Positions 31,381 to 40,366 of a stretch of DNA of 64,000 nt are shown here, in pieces. The translations under genes were made by a program, and so were the position numbers. The first letter of the stretch is position 1; each line of letters starts with the position of its first letter. The stretch covers positions 1 to 64,000 of the forward strand of contig NZ_JZRB01000009.1 in NCBI RefSeq assembly GCF_000964085.1, written 5' to 3'. The notes below the pieces were generated by a model. That model did not search any database and was not told the DNA's origin. It saw only the letters and a program-made list of their open reading frames with translations. This DNA comes from Luteibacter yeojuensis (GTDB lineage Bacteria; Pseudomonadota; Gammaproteobacteria; Xanthomonadales; Rhodanobacteraceae).

Positions 31381-31414
31381 CGTCTAGGCCAAACGTCATG
31401 GGCCCACCTAGACG
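31381..31414. promoter_or_regulatory. Dyad upstream of the M13 peptidase gene
   Basis: Perfect 8-bp inverted arms CGTCTAGG (31381-31388) and CCTAGACG (31407-31414), with the small palindrome TGGGCCCA between them, about 50 bp before the ATG and 11 bp before a TATCGT -10-like box (31425-31430). It looks like an operator; the regulator is unknown. Confidence 0.4.
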
Positions 31415-31466
31415 TTGGTGGGCTTATCGTGGGCGCCCCAGCCATGCCATTTAGGGTCTGTTACCC

Positions 31467-33512
31467 ATGAAAGCCTCGATCCTCGCCGCAGCCATCGCCT
31501 GCGGCCTCGCCAGCACCGGCGCCCTCGCCGCCAGCCCATCCGGCATCGACCTGAAGGGCATCGACCACGCGGTGCAGCCCGGCGACGATTTCAACGGCTA
31601 TGCCAACGGCGCCTGGATCAAGACGGCGCAGATCCCGGCCGACCGCGCCAGCACGGGCGTGTTCCTCGAGGTGTTCCAGAAAGCCGAGAAGCGCAACGCC
31701 GACCTGATCAAGGCCGCCGGCGCCGGCAACCCCGCCGCGGGCAGCAACGAGCGCCTCATCGCCGACTACTACAAGGCCTACATGGACGAGGCCGGCATCG
31801 AGAAGAACGGGCTGAAGCCGCTGCAGCCGCAGCTCGACGCCATCGCCGCCATCAGGGACAAGAAGGCCCTCTCCACCGCCCTGGGCGCCCAGCTGCGCGC
31901 CGACGTGGACCCGATCAACGCCACCAACCTGCATACCGAGCACCTGCTGGGCCTGTTCGTGGCCCAGGGCCTCGAAGACCCCTCGAAGAACGTGCCCTAC
32001 CTGCTCCAGGGCGGCCTGGGCATGCCCAACCGCGATTACTACCTGAAGACCGACAAGGACATGGTTGACGCGCGCACCAAGTACGCCACTTACGTGCAGG
32101 CGATCCTCGCCGCCGCCGGCGACAAGGACGCGGCGGGCGAGGCAAAGGCCATCGTCGCGCTGGAGATGAAGATTGCCCAAGCGCAGGAATCCATCGTCGA
32201 CAGCGAGGACGTGCACAAGGCCAACAACCCGTGGCCGCGCACCGCCTTCGCCAGCAAGGCCCCGGGCATCGACTGGGATGCCTACTTCACCGCCGCGGGC
32301 CTGGCCGACCAGCCCACCTTCGTGGTGTGGCAGCCGGCCACCGTGACCAGGCTGGCCGCGCTCGTCGGCAGCGAGCCGGTTGACACCTGGAAGGCCTGGC
32401 TGCGTTTCCACGCCATCAACGAAGTGGCCGGCGGCCTCATCGGCAAGAAGTTCGACGAGCTGTCGTTCGACTTCTACGGCAAGACCCTCACCGGCACGCC
32501 GAAGATGCGCGACCGCTGGAAGCGCGGCGTGGGCCGCGTCAACGCCGACCTCGGCGATGCCGTGGGCCAGATCTACGTGAAGCAGTACTTCCCCGCCAGC
32601 TCGCGCGCCGAGGTGCAGGGCATGGTGAAGAACATCCTCGCCGCGTTCGACCAGCGCGTGGACAAGCTCGAGTGGATGACCCCCGCCACGCGGCAGAAGG
32701 CAAAGGCCAAGATCGCCACCATCAAGGTGGGCGTGGGCTACCCCGATACCTGGCGCGATTACTCGAAGCTGGTGGTAAAGCCCGACGATGCCGCGGGTAA
32801 CGCCGAGCGCGCCAGCCTCGCCGAGTTCGCCCACCAGAAGGCCAAGCTGGGCAAGCCGGTGGACCGCGACGAATGGTGGATGACCCCGCAGACCGTCAAC
32901 GCCGTGAACCTGCCGCTGCAGAACGCGCTGAACTTCCCGGCCGCCATCCTCGAGGCGCCCTTCTTCGACCCGAAGGCCGACCCGGCTTCGAACTACGGTT
33001 CCATCGGCGCCGTCATCGGCCACGAGATCAGCCACAGCTTCGACAACCTCGGCGCCGAGTTCGACGCCCAGGGCCGCCTCGCCAACTGGTGGACCGAGGC
33101 CGACCAGAAGCACTTCAAGGAAGCCGGCCAGAAGCTGGTGGAACAGTTCAACGCGTACGAGGCCCTGCCGGGCGTGCACGTGAACGGCCAGCAGACCCTC
33201 GGCGAGAACATCGCCGACGTCTCCGGCCTCACCATCGCTTACGCCGCGTACAAGCAGAGCCTGGGCGGCAAGGAGGCCCCGGTGGTCGACGGCCTCACCG
33301 GCGACCAGCGCTTCTTCCTCGCCTTCGCCCAGAGCTGGCGCGAAAAGACCCGCGACGCCGCACTACGCTCGCAGTTGGTCGGCGACGTGCACGCCCCCGG
33401 TAACTTCCGCGCGCAGACGGTGCGCAACCTCGACCCGTGGTACGACGCGTTCAAGCCCAAGCCCGGCCAGAAGCTCTACCTCGACCCGAACCAGCGGGTG
33501 AAAATCTGGTAA
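31467..33512 (+). CDS. pepO: M13 family metallopeptidase (neprilysin/PepO-like)
   Basis: 681 aa exported zinc endopeptidase. N-terminal signal peptide (MKASILAAAIACGLASTGALA). The mature part has the M13 N-domain (PGDDFNGYANGAWIKT) and the catalytic domain with HEISH (zinc and catalytic Glu, near 517), GENIADVSGL (third zinc ligand) and the substrate-binding segment VNAVNLPLQNALNFPAAIL, where the family more often has VNAYY. It degrades peptides in periplasm or outside the cell. A strong terminator follows; monocistronic. Confidence 0.93.
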   Translation: MKASILAAAIACGLASTGALAASPSGIDLKGIDHAVQPGDDFNGYANGAWIKTAQIPADRASTGVFLEVFQKAEKRNADLIKAAGAGNPAAGSNERLIADYYKAYMDEAGIEKNGLKPLQPQLDAIAAIRDKKALSTALGAQLRADVDPINATNLHTEHLLGLFVAQGLEDPSKNVPYLLQGGLGMPNRDYYLKTDKDMVDARTKYATYVQAILAAAGDKDAAGEAKAIVALEMKIAQAQESIVDSEDVHKANNPWPRTAFASKAPGIDWDAYFTAAGLADQPTFVVWQPATVTRLAALVGSEPVDTWKAWLRFHAINEVAGGLIGKKFDELSFDFYGKTLTGTPKMRDRWKRGVGRVNADLGDAVGQIYVKQYFPASSRAEVQGMVKNILAAFDQRVDKLEWMTPATRQKAKAKIATIKVGVGYPDTWRDYSKLVVKPDDAAGNAERASLAEFAHQKAKLGKPVDRDEWWMTPQTVNAVNLPLQNALNFPAAILEAPFFDPKADPASNYGSIGAVIGHEISHSFDNLGAEFDAQGRLANWWTEADQKHFKEAGQKLVEQFNAYEALPGVHVNGQQTLGENIADVSGLTIAYAAYKQSLGGKEAPVVDGLTGDQRFFLAFAQSWREKTRDAALRSQLVGDVHAPGNFRAQTVRNLDPWYDAFKPKPGQKLYLDPNQRVKIW

Positions 33513-33518
33513 CAAGGA

Positions 33519-33545
33519 GAGGGCCCCTGACGGGGCCCTTTTTCT
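33519..33545 (+). terminator. Rho-independent terminator of the M13 peptidase gene
   Basis: GGGCCCC-TGAC-GGGGCCC followed by TTTTTCTT, 8 bp after the stop codon. Confidence 0.9.
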
Positions 33546-33567
33546 TCATGGCGGAATGCTGCTCACC

Positions 33568-33667
33568 TGTAGGAGCCCACTAGTGGGCGACATCCTTTCG
33601 CGAAAGATCCACAAACCCTGTGGCGGCTTTACGAAAGGCGTCGCGCGCAAAGCGCGCTCCTACAAGG
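33568..33667. repeat. REP-like pair, family R2
   Basis: TGTAGGAGCCCACTAGTGGGCGACAT and inverted CGCGCTCCTACA. Its right arm overlaps the end of the neighbouring permease gene and supplies that gene's TAG stop (33662-33660 on the minus strand, within TGTAGGAGC). Confidence 0.85.
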
Positions 33668-34391
33668 GATGTCGCCGAATACGTTTCTCGGCTAAACCCA
33701 GCAACCCATCCACCGACAACGCCAGCGCGCCCACCAGCAACGCACCTTGCACCACGTAGGCGGTGTTGTTACCCACCAGCCCCTCCACGATCGGCGCGCC
33801 CAGTGTCGCCGCGCCTACCGCGGAACCGATCGTCGCCGTGCCCACGCTGACGATCGCCGACAGCCGCACGCCCGCCATGATCGGCCCGGCGGCCAGCGGC
33901 AGTTCCACCTCCCACAGCCGCCGCCAGCGCCCGTAGCCCATGCCATCCGCGGCGTGCAGCGCGCTGGCCGGCACCTGGTCGAGCCCCGCCACCGTCTGCC
34001 CCAGCACCGGCAGCACGCCGTACAGCGACAGCGCCAGCAAGGTCGGCGCGGCACCGAAGCCCAGCAGTGGCACCGCGATGGCCAGCACCGCCACGGGTGG
34101 GAACGTCTGCCCGATCACCGCCACCGCGCGCACGGTTGGCAAGAGCGACCGCCCCGCTTCGCGCGTGGCGAGGATGCCCAGGGCCAGCCCGACGATGACG
34201 GCAATGAGGGTAGCGATGCCCACCAGCGCCGCGTGCGCCAGCGTGAGTTCGACGAACGACGTGCGCCAGTAAAGCGGATGCGAGAGCTCCGGGAACCACG
34301 CGTGGAAAAGCCCGCCGGCGTGCGGCAACGCCACCAGCAACGCGATGAGGATGAGCAGGGGAGCCAGGGCCCTCAAGCGACGGCACCCCAT
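33660..34391 (-). CDS. Osmoprotectant-type ABC transporter permease (2nd)
   Basis: 243 aa, about six membrane segments, BPD-type permease of the ProW/OpuCB/YehY group (GLALGILATREAGRSLLPTVRAVAVIGQTFPPVAVLAIAVPLLG; EAA-like loop around AADGMGYGRWRRLWEVELPLAAGPIMAGVRLSAI). Partner of the permease at 35415 and the ATPase at 34501. The start at 34391 directly abuts an R2 repeat that fills the gap to the ATPase gene, and the stop lies inside another R2 repeat. I see no good RBS; a later start is possible. Confidence 0.85.
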   Translation of the reverse strand: MGCRRLRALAPLLILIALLVALPHAGGLFHAWFPELSHPLYWRTSFVELTLAHAALVGIATLIAVIVGLALGILATREAGRSLLPTVRAVAVIGQTFPPVAVLAIAVPLLGFGAAPTLLALSLYGVLPVLGQTVAGLDQVPASALHAADGMGYGRWRRLWEVELPLAAGPIMAGVRLSAIVSVGTATIGSAVGAATLGAPIVEGLVGNNTAYVVQGALLVGALALSVDGLLGLAEKRIRRHPL

Positions 34392-34392
34392 C

Positions 34393-34494
34393 CCTGTAGG
34401 AGCCCACTTGTGGGCGACATCTTTCGCGACAAGGCAACAGGGCCTGTAGCGTTTTCGCGAAAGATGTCGCCCACGCAGTGGGCTCCTACAGAAG
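34393..34494. repeat. REP-like pair, family R2
   Basis: TGTAGGAGCCCACTTGTGGGCGACATCTTTCGCG and its inverted partner CGCGAAAGATGTCGCCCACGCAGTGGGCTCCTACAG (in pieces). It fills the intergenic space between the ATPase and the second permease. Confidence 0.85.
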
Positions 34495-34500
34495 CCCGGG

Positions 34501-35418
34501 TCATCGTGGCCGCACCACGATGTCGCTCAACAGAATCGCCCCGCCGCCTTGTACCGGCAGGCGCTCGCGGCGTTCGGCCAGCATCACGCCCAGCGCATCC
34601 TGCAGCGTCGCGTCGGGCGACACCGCGTCGCCTTCCGCCGCTTCATCGCGGCGCATGCTGTCGCGGACGCGCCGCACGGCCAGTTCGCGCAGGTACGCAC
34701 GCGTGCCGCCGACGAACTCATTCACCCGCTCATCGGCCGGCGAACGGATCAGCGCCAGCGGCGTGCCCACCTGGGCGAGCCGGCCATCGAGCATCAGCGC
34801 CACGCGATCGCCCAGGCGGAACGCTTCATCCATGTCGTGCGTGACGAACAACATGGTGGTGCCGGTTTCGCGCTGGATCTGCTTCACGCTGGCCTGCAGC
34901 GATTCGCGCGTGAGCGGATCGAGCGCGCCGAAGGGCTCGTCCATCAGCACGATCTTCGGCCGCGCCGCCAGCGCGCGCGCCACGCCGACACGCTGCGCCT
35001 GGCCACCCGACAAGGTATCGGGGTAACGGCCGGCGATACCGGGCTCGTCGAGCTTGAGCAACGCGATGAGCTCCGCCACACGTGCGTCGATCTCGGCTTC
35101 CGGCCACCCGAGCAGCCGCGGCACCACCGCGATGTTCTCCGCCACCGTGCGGTGCGGGAACAAGCCCACCGACTGGATCGCGTAGCCGATGCCACGGCGC
35201 AGCGCCTCGATGGGTTGCGTCGCCACGTCCTGCCCATCGACGAGCACGCGGCCACCGTCGATCGGCACCAGCCGGTTCACCGTTCGCAGCAGCGTCGACT
35301 TGCCCGAACCCGAAGGCCCTACCAGTACGAAGAATTCGCCATCCTCCACGCGCAGGCTGAGGTCTTCGATGACGACGTGGTCGCCAAAGGCCTTGCGAAC
35401 GTGGTCGAACTCGATCAT
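34501..35418 (-). CDS. Osmoprotectant-type ABC transporter ATP-binding protein
   Basis: 305 aa, ProV/OpuCA/YehX-like. Seen: Walker A GPSGSGKST (about 35-43), Q-loop, signature LSGGQAQRVGVARALA, Walker B IVLMDEPFGALD, and H-loop FVTHDMDEA. The last ~60 residues look like a degenerate regulatory (CBS-like) tail. ATG 35418 overlaps the stop of the upstream permease (ATGA), so the two are probably translationally coupled. Confidence 0.92.
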   Translation of the reverse strand: MIEFDHVRKAFGDHVVIEDLSLRVEDGEFFVLVGPSGSGKSTLLRTVNRLVPIDGGRVLVDGQDVATQPIEALRRGIGYAIQSVGLFPHRTVAENIAVVPRLLGWPEAEIDARVAELIALLKLDEPGIAGRYPDTLSGGQAQRVGVARALAARPKIVLMDEPFGALDPLTRESLQASVKQIQRETGTTMLFVTHDMDEAFRLGDRVALMLDGRLAQVGTPLALIRSPADERVNEFVGGTRAYLRELAVRRVRDSMRRDEAAEGDAVSPDATLQDALGVMLAERRERLPVQGGGAILLSDIVVRPR

Positions 35419-36626
35419 GCGCGGCGCCCCGTGGCGGCCATCATGGCCTGGAAGAGAAGATCGGCGGCCAGCGCCAGTCCGATGATGGCCAGCGTACCGA
35501 GCAGCACCATGTCGGTCGCGCCCTGGCCGATGCCAAGGAACACGAAGCGGCCCAGGCCACCCGCGCCGATCAGCGCGGCGACGGCGGCCAGGCCGATGGT
35601 CTGTACGGCGACGATGCGAAGGCCCGCCAGCAGCACGGGCCAGCCCAGTGGCAGCTGCACGCGAAGCAGCAGCTGGCCGCGCGTCATGCCCAGCCCGCGC
35701 GCGGCTTCACGCGTATCGGCGGGCACGGCGTCGAGGCCGGTCACGGTGTAACGCACCACCGGCAGCAAGGCGTACAGCACCAGCGCGAACACCGCCGGCG
35801 CCGCACCCGTACCGCCGAAGCCGAGCGCGGCCAGCGCCGGCCATTCGCGCGCCAGCCACGCGAACGGGCCGATGAGCAGCGCGAACAGCGCTAGCGACGG
35901 GATCGTCTGCAGGAACGCCAGCACGCTGAGCAGGGTGCCGCCCGCACGCCGCGCGCGCCATGCGAGGTAGCCCAGCGGCGCGCCAATGGTGAGGGCGACG
36001 CCGAGCGTGATGAGCGACAGTGTGACGTGCGAGGCCAGCGCATCGGTGAAGGCGCCGCGTTGCGCCTGCCATTCGCGGACAAGGGCGAGGTCGTCGAAGA
36101 CACCCTGCCAGCCACCAACGACCAGCGATACCACCACGACCGCCCACGCCACGGCTCGCCACCCGGCACGCACATGGCGCAGGCGATCAAGCAGCAACAA
36201 GGCGGCGGCGAGCCACATCACCCAGAAACCCGCGCCCAGCTGGATGCGTGTGGTGGGTGGCTTGTGGTGCAGCAGCAACGTCGCATCCACCGCCGCGATC
36301 AATGGCAGCACCAACGCCAGAAGGACAGCCGCCACCGCCCCACCCCGCCACCCACCCGCGGCGGCCGCCACGAGCCAAAGCAAAGCGAACACGCCCTGCT
36401 GCCCGCCACTGGCGTGGCCGCTGAGCAAGCGATTCGGCGCGATGTTGAGGAAAGGCAGCGCAAGACCGGCAACGAGGCCGATCACACAAAGCACCACGAC
36501 CGGCAACCGCTGTTGTAGGAGCGCACTCTGTGCGCGACGCCTTTCGCGAGGCGCAACAGGCCCTGTGCCGTTTTCGCGAGAAGCGTCGCCCACGGGGTAG
36601 GCTCCTACAGAGGCATGCCCTGTCAT
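35415..36626 (-). CDS. Osmoprotectant-type ABC transporter permease (1st, long)
   Basis: 403 aa if read from ATG 36626, which overlaps the TGA of the substrate-binding protein gene (ATGA). Residues about 5-38 are encoded by an R2 repeat. The first membrane segment follows (VVVLCVIGLVAGLALPFL). The N-terminal half adds extra membrane segments; the C-terminal half is the BPD permease domain (GAPLGYLAWRARRAGG...; EAA-like loop at AARGLGMTRGQLLLRVQLPLGWPVLLAGLRIV). It resembles the longer permease (YehW/YehY type) of OsmU importers. Translation could instead start at TTG/GTG codons just before the first segment. Confidence 0.85.
   Translation of the reverse strand: MTGHASVGAYPVGDASRENGTGPVAPRERRRAQSALLQQRLPVVVLCVIGLVAGLALPFLNIAPNRLLSGHASGGQQGVFALLWLVAAAAGGWRGGAVAAVLLALVLPLIAAVDATLLLHHKPPTTRIQLGAGFWVMWLAAALLLLDRLRHVRAGWRAVAWAVVVVSLVVGGWQGVFDDLALVREWQAQRGAFTDALASHVTLSLITLGVALTIGAPLGYLAWRARRAGGTLLSVLAFLQTIPSLALFALLIGPFAWLAREWPALAALGFGGTGAAPAVFALVLYALLPVVRYTVTGLDAVPADTREAARGLGMTRGQLLLRVQLPLGWPVLLAGLRIVAVQTIGLAAVAALIGAGGLGRFVFLGIGQGATDMVLLGTLAIIGLALAADLLFQAMMAATGRRA
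36514..36610. repeat. REP-like pair, family R2, inside a reading frame
   Basis: TGTAGGAGCGCACTCTGTGCGCGACGC and its inverted partner lie within the 5' end of the first permease gene and stay open in its frame. Confidence 0.8.
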
Positions 36627-37504
36627 TGGGTGAGTCCCTGCTGGCGCAAATAGTCAGCCGCCACCTCTGACGCATCCTCGCCGTTGATCTGCGTGCGGGC
36701 GTTGAGCTGGCGCAGGCGCTCGACGGTGAGCGGGGCGAACGCGGCTTGCAGCGCGCCGCGCATGGCGGGGTAGCGCTTGAGCACGGCGTCGCGCACCACG
36801 GGCGCGGGCTGGTACACCATCTCCACGCGTTTCGGATCCTCCAGCACCACCAGGCCGGTCACCGCGATGGCGCCGTCGGTGGAGTAAACCATGCTTGCGT
36901 TCACCCCGGAGGTGCCTTCGGCCGCGGCCTTGATCGTGGCCGAGGTATCGCCGCCCGCCACGACCAGCAGCTGCTCGCCGGTGAGCGCGAAGCCATAGGC
37001 TTTCTGGAAGGCGGGCAACGCCGCATCGCTCTCCACGAATTCCGCCGAGCCCGCCAGCAGCACGCCGCCGGCGCGCGCCCAGCGGGCGAAATCGTCGAGC
37101 GTGCGCAGGCGCTGTGCGGCCGCGACATCCTTGCGCACGCCGATGGCCCAGTGGTTGTCCGCCGGCGCGGGCGTGAGCCATGTCACGTGGTTGGCCTGGT
37201 CCAGCCGGGCGGCCAGCGCATAGGCCTTCGCGGCATCGCGGAACGCCGGGTCGCTTTCGCGGTGGAAGAAAAACGCGGCGTTGCCTGTGTATTCCGGGTA
37301 CACGTCGAGGTCGCCGCCAAGCAGCGCGCGGCGCACGATCGACGTAGGCCCCAGTTGCGTGCGGTCGACGACCGGGATGCCTTGGGCCTTCAATACCTGC
37401 AGCACCACCTGGCCGAGGAAGGCGCCTTCGTTGTCGGCTTTGGAGCCGACGCGCACGGCTTCCTGCCCATGCACCCCTCCCACCACGAACAGCAAGGCAG
37501 CCAT
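36623..37504 (-). CDS. Osmoprotectant-type substrate-binding protein
   Basis: 293 aa from ATG 37504. OpuAC/QAT-type binding protein (VRVGSKADNEGAFLGQVVLQVLKAQGIPVVDRTQLG; DVYPEYTGNA, the usual E-Y-T-G motif; LAGSAEFVESDAALPAFQKAYGF). It resembles OsmF/YehZ, which bind glycine betaine-like solutes. The signal peptide is short (AALLFVVGGVHGQEA) and lacks a basic n-region from this ATG. A GTG four codons upstream, inside the R2 repeat, would add MRSY and restore one. TGA overlaps the permease ATG. Confidence 0.88.
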   Translation of the reverse strand: MAALLFVVGGVHGQEAVRVGSKADNEGAFLGQVVLQVLKAQGIPVVDRTQLGPTSIVRRALLGGDLDVYPEYTGNAAFFFHRESDPAFRDAAKAYALAARLDQANHVTWLTPAPADNHWAIGVRKDVAAAQRLRTLDDFARWARAGGVLLAGSAEFVESDAALPAFQKAYGFALTGEQLLVVAGGDTSATIKAAAEGTSGVNASMVYSTDGAIAVTGLVVLEDPKRVEMVYQPAPVVRDAVLKRYPAMRGALQAAFAPLTVERLRQLNARTQINGEDASEVAADYLRQQGLTQ

Positions 37505-37601
37505 GTAGGAGCGCACCCCGTGCGCGACGCCTTTCGCGACACCGCCACAGGGCGTGTGGGGTGTCGCGAAAAGATGTCGCCCACGGGGTGGGCTCCTACG
37601 G
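37502..37601. repeat. REP-like pair, family R2, at a gene start
   Basis: ATGTAGGAGCGCACCCCGTGCGCGACGC and the inverted arm ...CCCACGGGGTGGGCTCCTAC. Its left end contains the ATG of the substrate-binding protein on the minus strand. It fills the gap to the GH31 gene. Confidence 0.85.
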
Positions 37602-37611
37602 GGGGTGCGCA

Positions 37612-40212
37612 TCAGCGGCCTAGCAGATCCGCGAAGGTTTGCTTGAACGCGTCGTCGATGGGCGTGGCGTTGACGCTGGCGGGCAGGCCCTTGAAACGCG
37701 CCTCGAACTCGGCCACCGCGTCGGTGAAGCGCTGCGCGCGGCCTTCGTCGTCGCCCTGCTCCACCGCGTAGGCCAGCACGCGCGCGGCCTGGCTGGCGAG
37801 GTCGACGTCGTCGGGCAGCGCCGAGATATCGCCCCACACCTGCTTCAGGTAGAACACGGCCTCGCCCGCACGGCGCATGCGGTGTAGCAGGCCGCGCGGC
37901 ATGGCGTGCTCGGGCGCGAAGCGCGCGACGATGTCCTGCGCGCGATCGACGAGGCGCGGGCCCAGGTCGATGCGGATGCTCAGCGACGCCGTATCGAACA
38001 GCCACGTGCGCGGCTGCGGTTCCGCGCTGTACGGCAGCGCCTCGCCGTTCACTTCCACGCTCTCGGGGATGCCCGCGTCGAGCAGTTCCACCACGTAGCG
38101 GCGCGTGGTGGGCCGGCCCTTGTACTGGCCTTCCATCGCATCGATGTGCACGCGGTGCGCGCGATCGCCGCGGCGGCTGCGCACGCAGGTGCGCGCGAAC
38201 TCTCCATCCTGGTAACCCTGGGTGGCGCCATCGTCGTCGTACAGCGCCGTGGAGCCATCCTCGCCCGGGAACACCTGCAGGATGAGCGTACTGGGCACGC
38301 TGGCCAGGTTACGCATGCCCTCGGGGTACAACGGCACCACGCTGCCCGGCCGTACGAAAATGGGGATCTCCTCGAGCGTGTACGAGCGCTCGAGCATGCC
38401 ACCGCCCTCGAAGGCCTCGGCGCCATCGCGGCTGTACCACAGCCCCGGCGGCAGCCACACGGGGAACGGGGCCGTGCCATCCGCGCCCACCGGCGCCGTC
38501 ACCGGCGCCACCAGCACGTCGTTGCCAAACATGTATTGCGCCGGGTGCGCGTAGGCTTCCTCGTGCTCCGGCCAGTGGTAATACATGGGCCGCACCAGCG
38601 ACATGCCCGAATCGTACGCATCGCGCGCGGCGCCGTAGATATACGGTGCCAGCTGGTATCGCAGGCGGATGGCCGCGAACACCGCGTCGCCGTACGGCGG
38701 CCCGAAGTGCCACGGCTCCTTGTGCAGGCTGGCCTCCTTCGCCGAATGCGTGCGCAGCACGGGCGAGAACACGCCCAGCTGCATCCACCGCGCATACAAC
38801 TCGGGGTCGAGGTGGCGCTCCGGCCGCGGGATGTGCTTGTGGAACGTGTGCCCGCCGATGTCGTGGCTCCAGTACCCGTAGAGCACGTTCGACGCCATGG
38901 CCGTGAAATGCGGCTGGTAGGCCAGCGAGGTCCAGCTGATGACGCTATCGCCCGAGAAACCGATGGGGTAGCGGTGGTTACCCAGCCCGCCCCAACGGTG
39001 GTAGATGAGCCCGCGCTGCTCGCCGCCGCGCTGCATCTCGGTGAAGAACACATGGTTGAGCCACCACGTGTTCGACAGCCCCGGAAACGCCTTCGATTCC
39101 TTCCACTGCTGCCAGTCGAGCCACCAGAAATCCACGCCCTCCTGCTCCAGCGGGTGCAGCACCGTATCGAACAATGCGCGCATGTAGGGTTGCGATGCGC
39201 CTTCGAACGGGATGGGCGCCTGGGTGGAGGTATCCCACGACAGCGCGCTCGCCATCGCTTCGTATTTTTCTTCGTGCGGCATCACGCCCGACGCGGGGTG
39301 CAGGTTCAGGGTGATGCGCAGGTGCTCGCCATGCGCCCAGCGCATGAAGGCCTTCGGGTCGGGGAACAGGCTGCGGTTGAAGGTGTAGCCCGTCCAGCCA
39401 CTCTGCTCGCCGAACACGTCTTTTTCTTCGTGGCCGGGCCGCAGCGACAGGCCTGGCGTGGTGTGCCAGTCCATGTCCAGCACCAGCACGTCGAGCGGTA
39501 TGCGCTCCTTCTCGAACCGGGCGCCCAGCGTGCGCAGCTCCTCGTCGGAGTAATTCCAGTAGCGCGACCACCAGTAGCCGAACACGAAGCGCGGCGGGAT
39601 GGGCTGTGGACCCGCGATGGCGGCGAAATCGGCCAGCGCGGCGCGGAAATCATGGCCGTAGCCCATGAAATACCAATCCTGCCGCTCGCCCTCGGGGCGC
39701 TCGGCCACCCAGCCCTCGTCATCGATGCCGAAGCTGGCCGTGTCGTCGACCACATGCCAGCCATCGCGGGCGATGAGGCCCTCCTCCAGGGGCAGCTTGC
39801 TGCCGTCCTGCCAGGTATCGCCGTCGTAGCGGTCCAGGGTACGGAACGTGCCGCCCAGGTTCTGGGCCTGGGTATCGCCCGGGTGCCAGGTGGCCTCGCG
39901 GCCCGGGCCGCGGACGAGGATCTGCAGGTTTTCGGCGCTGAAGCGGCCGCTGCCCTTGGTGTAGCGCAGGCGCAGCAGGCCGGTATCGACCTGCAGCGTG
40001 GCCTCGTCCTCGTCGATATGGAACGGGGGCACGTCGAGCGCCCGGTGCACCACCACCTGGGTGCGGATATCGCGGAACTGCCCGTCGGCGCTCCATTCCA
40101 GGCGGATGAGCCGCGGCGTCAGCACGGTGAAACGCACTGGGCCGCGCTGGATCGTGGCCTCGGGCCAGGCGGCCGCGCCGGGCCCGGGGGAACGGCCTTT
40201 CGTGGCTTCCAT
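37612..40212 (-). CDS. GH31 family alpha-glycosidase
   Basis: 866 aa from ATG 40212 (a GTG at 40224 would add four). Order: N-terminal galactose-mutarotase-like beta domain (about 20-200), TIM barrel with FGYWWSRYWNYS and DVLVLDMDWH, nucleophile region FWWLDWQQW (Asp), acid/base region GFSGDSVISW (Asp), then C-terminal beta domains with YDDDGATQGY. No signal peptide, so cytosolic. Exact sugar specificity is unknown (alpha-glucosidase or alpha-xylosidase-like). It heads the minus-strand run that continues into the ABC importer; the gap is an R2 repeat. Confidence 0.9.
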   Translation of the reverse strand: MEATKGRSPGPGAAAWPEATIQRGPVRFTVLTPRLIRLEWSADGQFRDIRTQVVVHRALDVPPFHIDEDEATLQVDTGLLRLRYTKGSGRFSAENLQILVRGPGREATWHPGDTQAQNLGGTFRTLDRYDGDTWQDGSKLPLEEGLIARDGWHVVDDTASFGIDDEGWVAERPEGERQDWYFMGYGHDFRAALADFAAIAGPQPIPPRFVFGYWWSRYWNYSDEELRTLGARFEKERIPLDVLVLDMDWHTTPGLSLRPGHEEKDVFGEQSGWTGYTFNRSLFPDPKAFMRWAHGEHLRITLNLHPASGVMPHEEKYEAMASALSWDTSTQAPIPFEGASQPYMRALFDTVLHPLEQEGVDFWWLDWQQWKESKAFPGLSNTWWLNHVFFTEMQRGGEQRGLIYHRWGGLGNHRYPIGFSGDSVISWTSLAYQPHFTAMASNVLYGYWSHDIGGHTFHKHIPRPERHLDPELYARWMQLGVFSPVLRTHSAKEASLHKEPWHFGPPYGDAVFAAIRLRYQLAPYIYGAARDAYDSGMSLVRPMYYHWPEHEEAYAHPAQYMFGNDVLVAPVTAPVGADGTAPFPVWLPPGLWYSRDGAEAFEGGGMLERSYTLEEIPIFVRPGSVVPLYPEGMRNLASVPSTLILQVFPGEDGSTALYDDDGATQGYQDGEFARTCVRSRRGDRAHRVHIDAMEGQYKGRPTTRRYVVELLDAGIPESVEVNGEALPYSAEPQPRTWLFDTASLSIRIDLGPRLVDRAQDIVARFAPEHAMPRGLLHRMRRAGEAVFYLKQVWGDISALPDDVDLASQAARVLAYAVEQGDDEGRAQRFTDAVAEFEARFKGLPASVNATPIDDAFKQTFADLLGR

Positions 40213-40350
40213 GGGAGGGCACACCCCTTGTTCAACCAGAGAGGTGGTCGATTATGACGCGTTGCGGCATGGACTGGCGGTGAAGGTTTGACGTCGATTT
40301 GGCGAATCGTGCACTCCGTCGCAGGCACCTTTGCACGGTCAACCCATGAC

Positions 40351-40360
40351 GGAAGGAGGA
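40351..40360 (+). promoter_or_regulatory. Strong RBS deciding the CsbD-like start
   Basis: GGAAGGAGGA, 6 bp before ATG 40367. It excludes the in-frame upstream ATG at 40331. Confidence 0.8.
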
Positions 40361-40366
40361 CCCACC

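Noticed and set aside
37505-38005. Long N-terminal extension of the binding-protein frame
   Set aside because: It runs through an R2 repeat into the GH31 gene; the binding-protein similarity and signal peptide begin at or a few codons before 37504.
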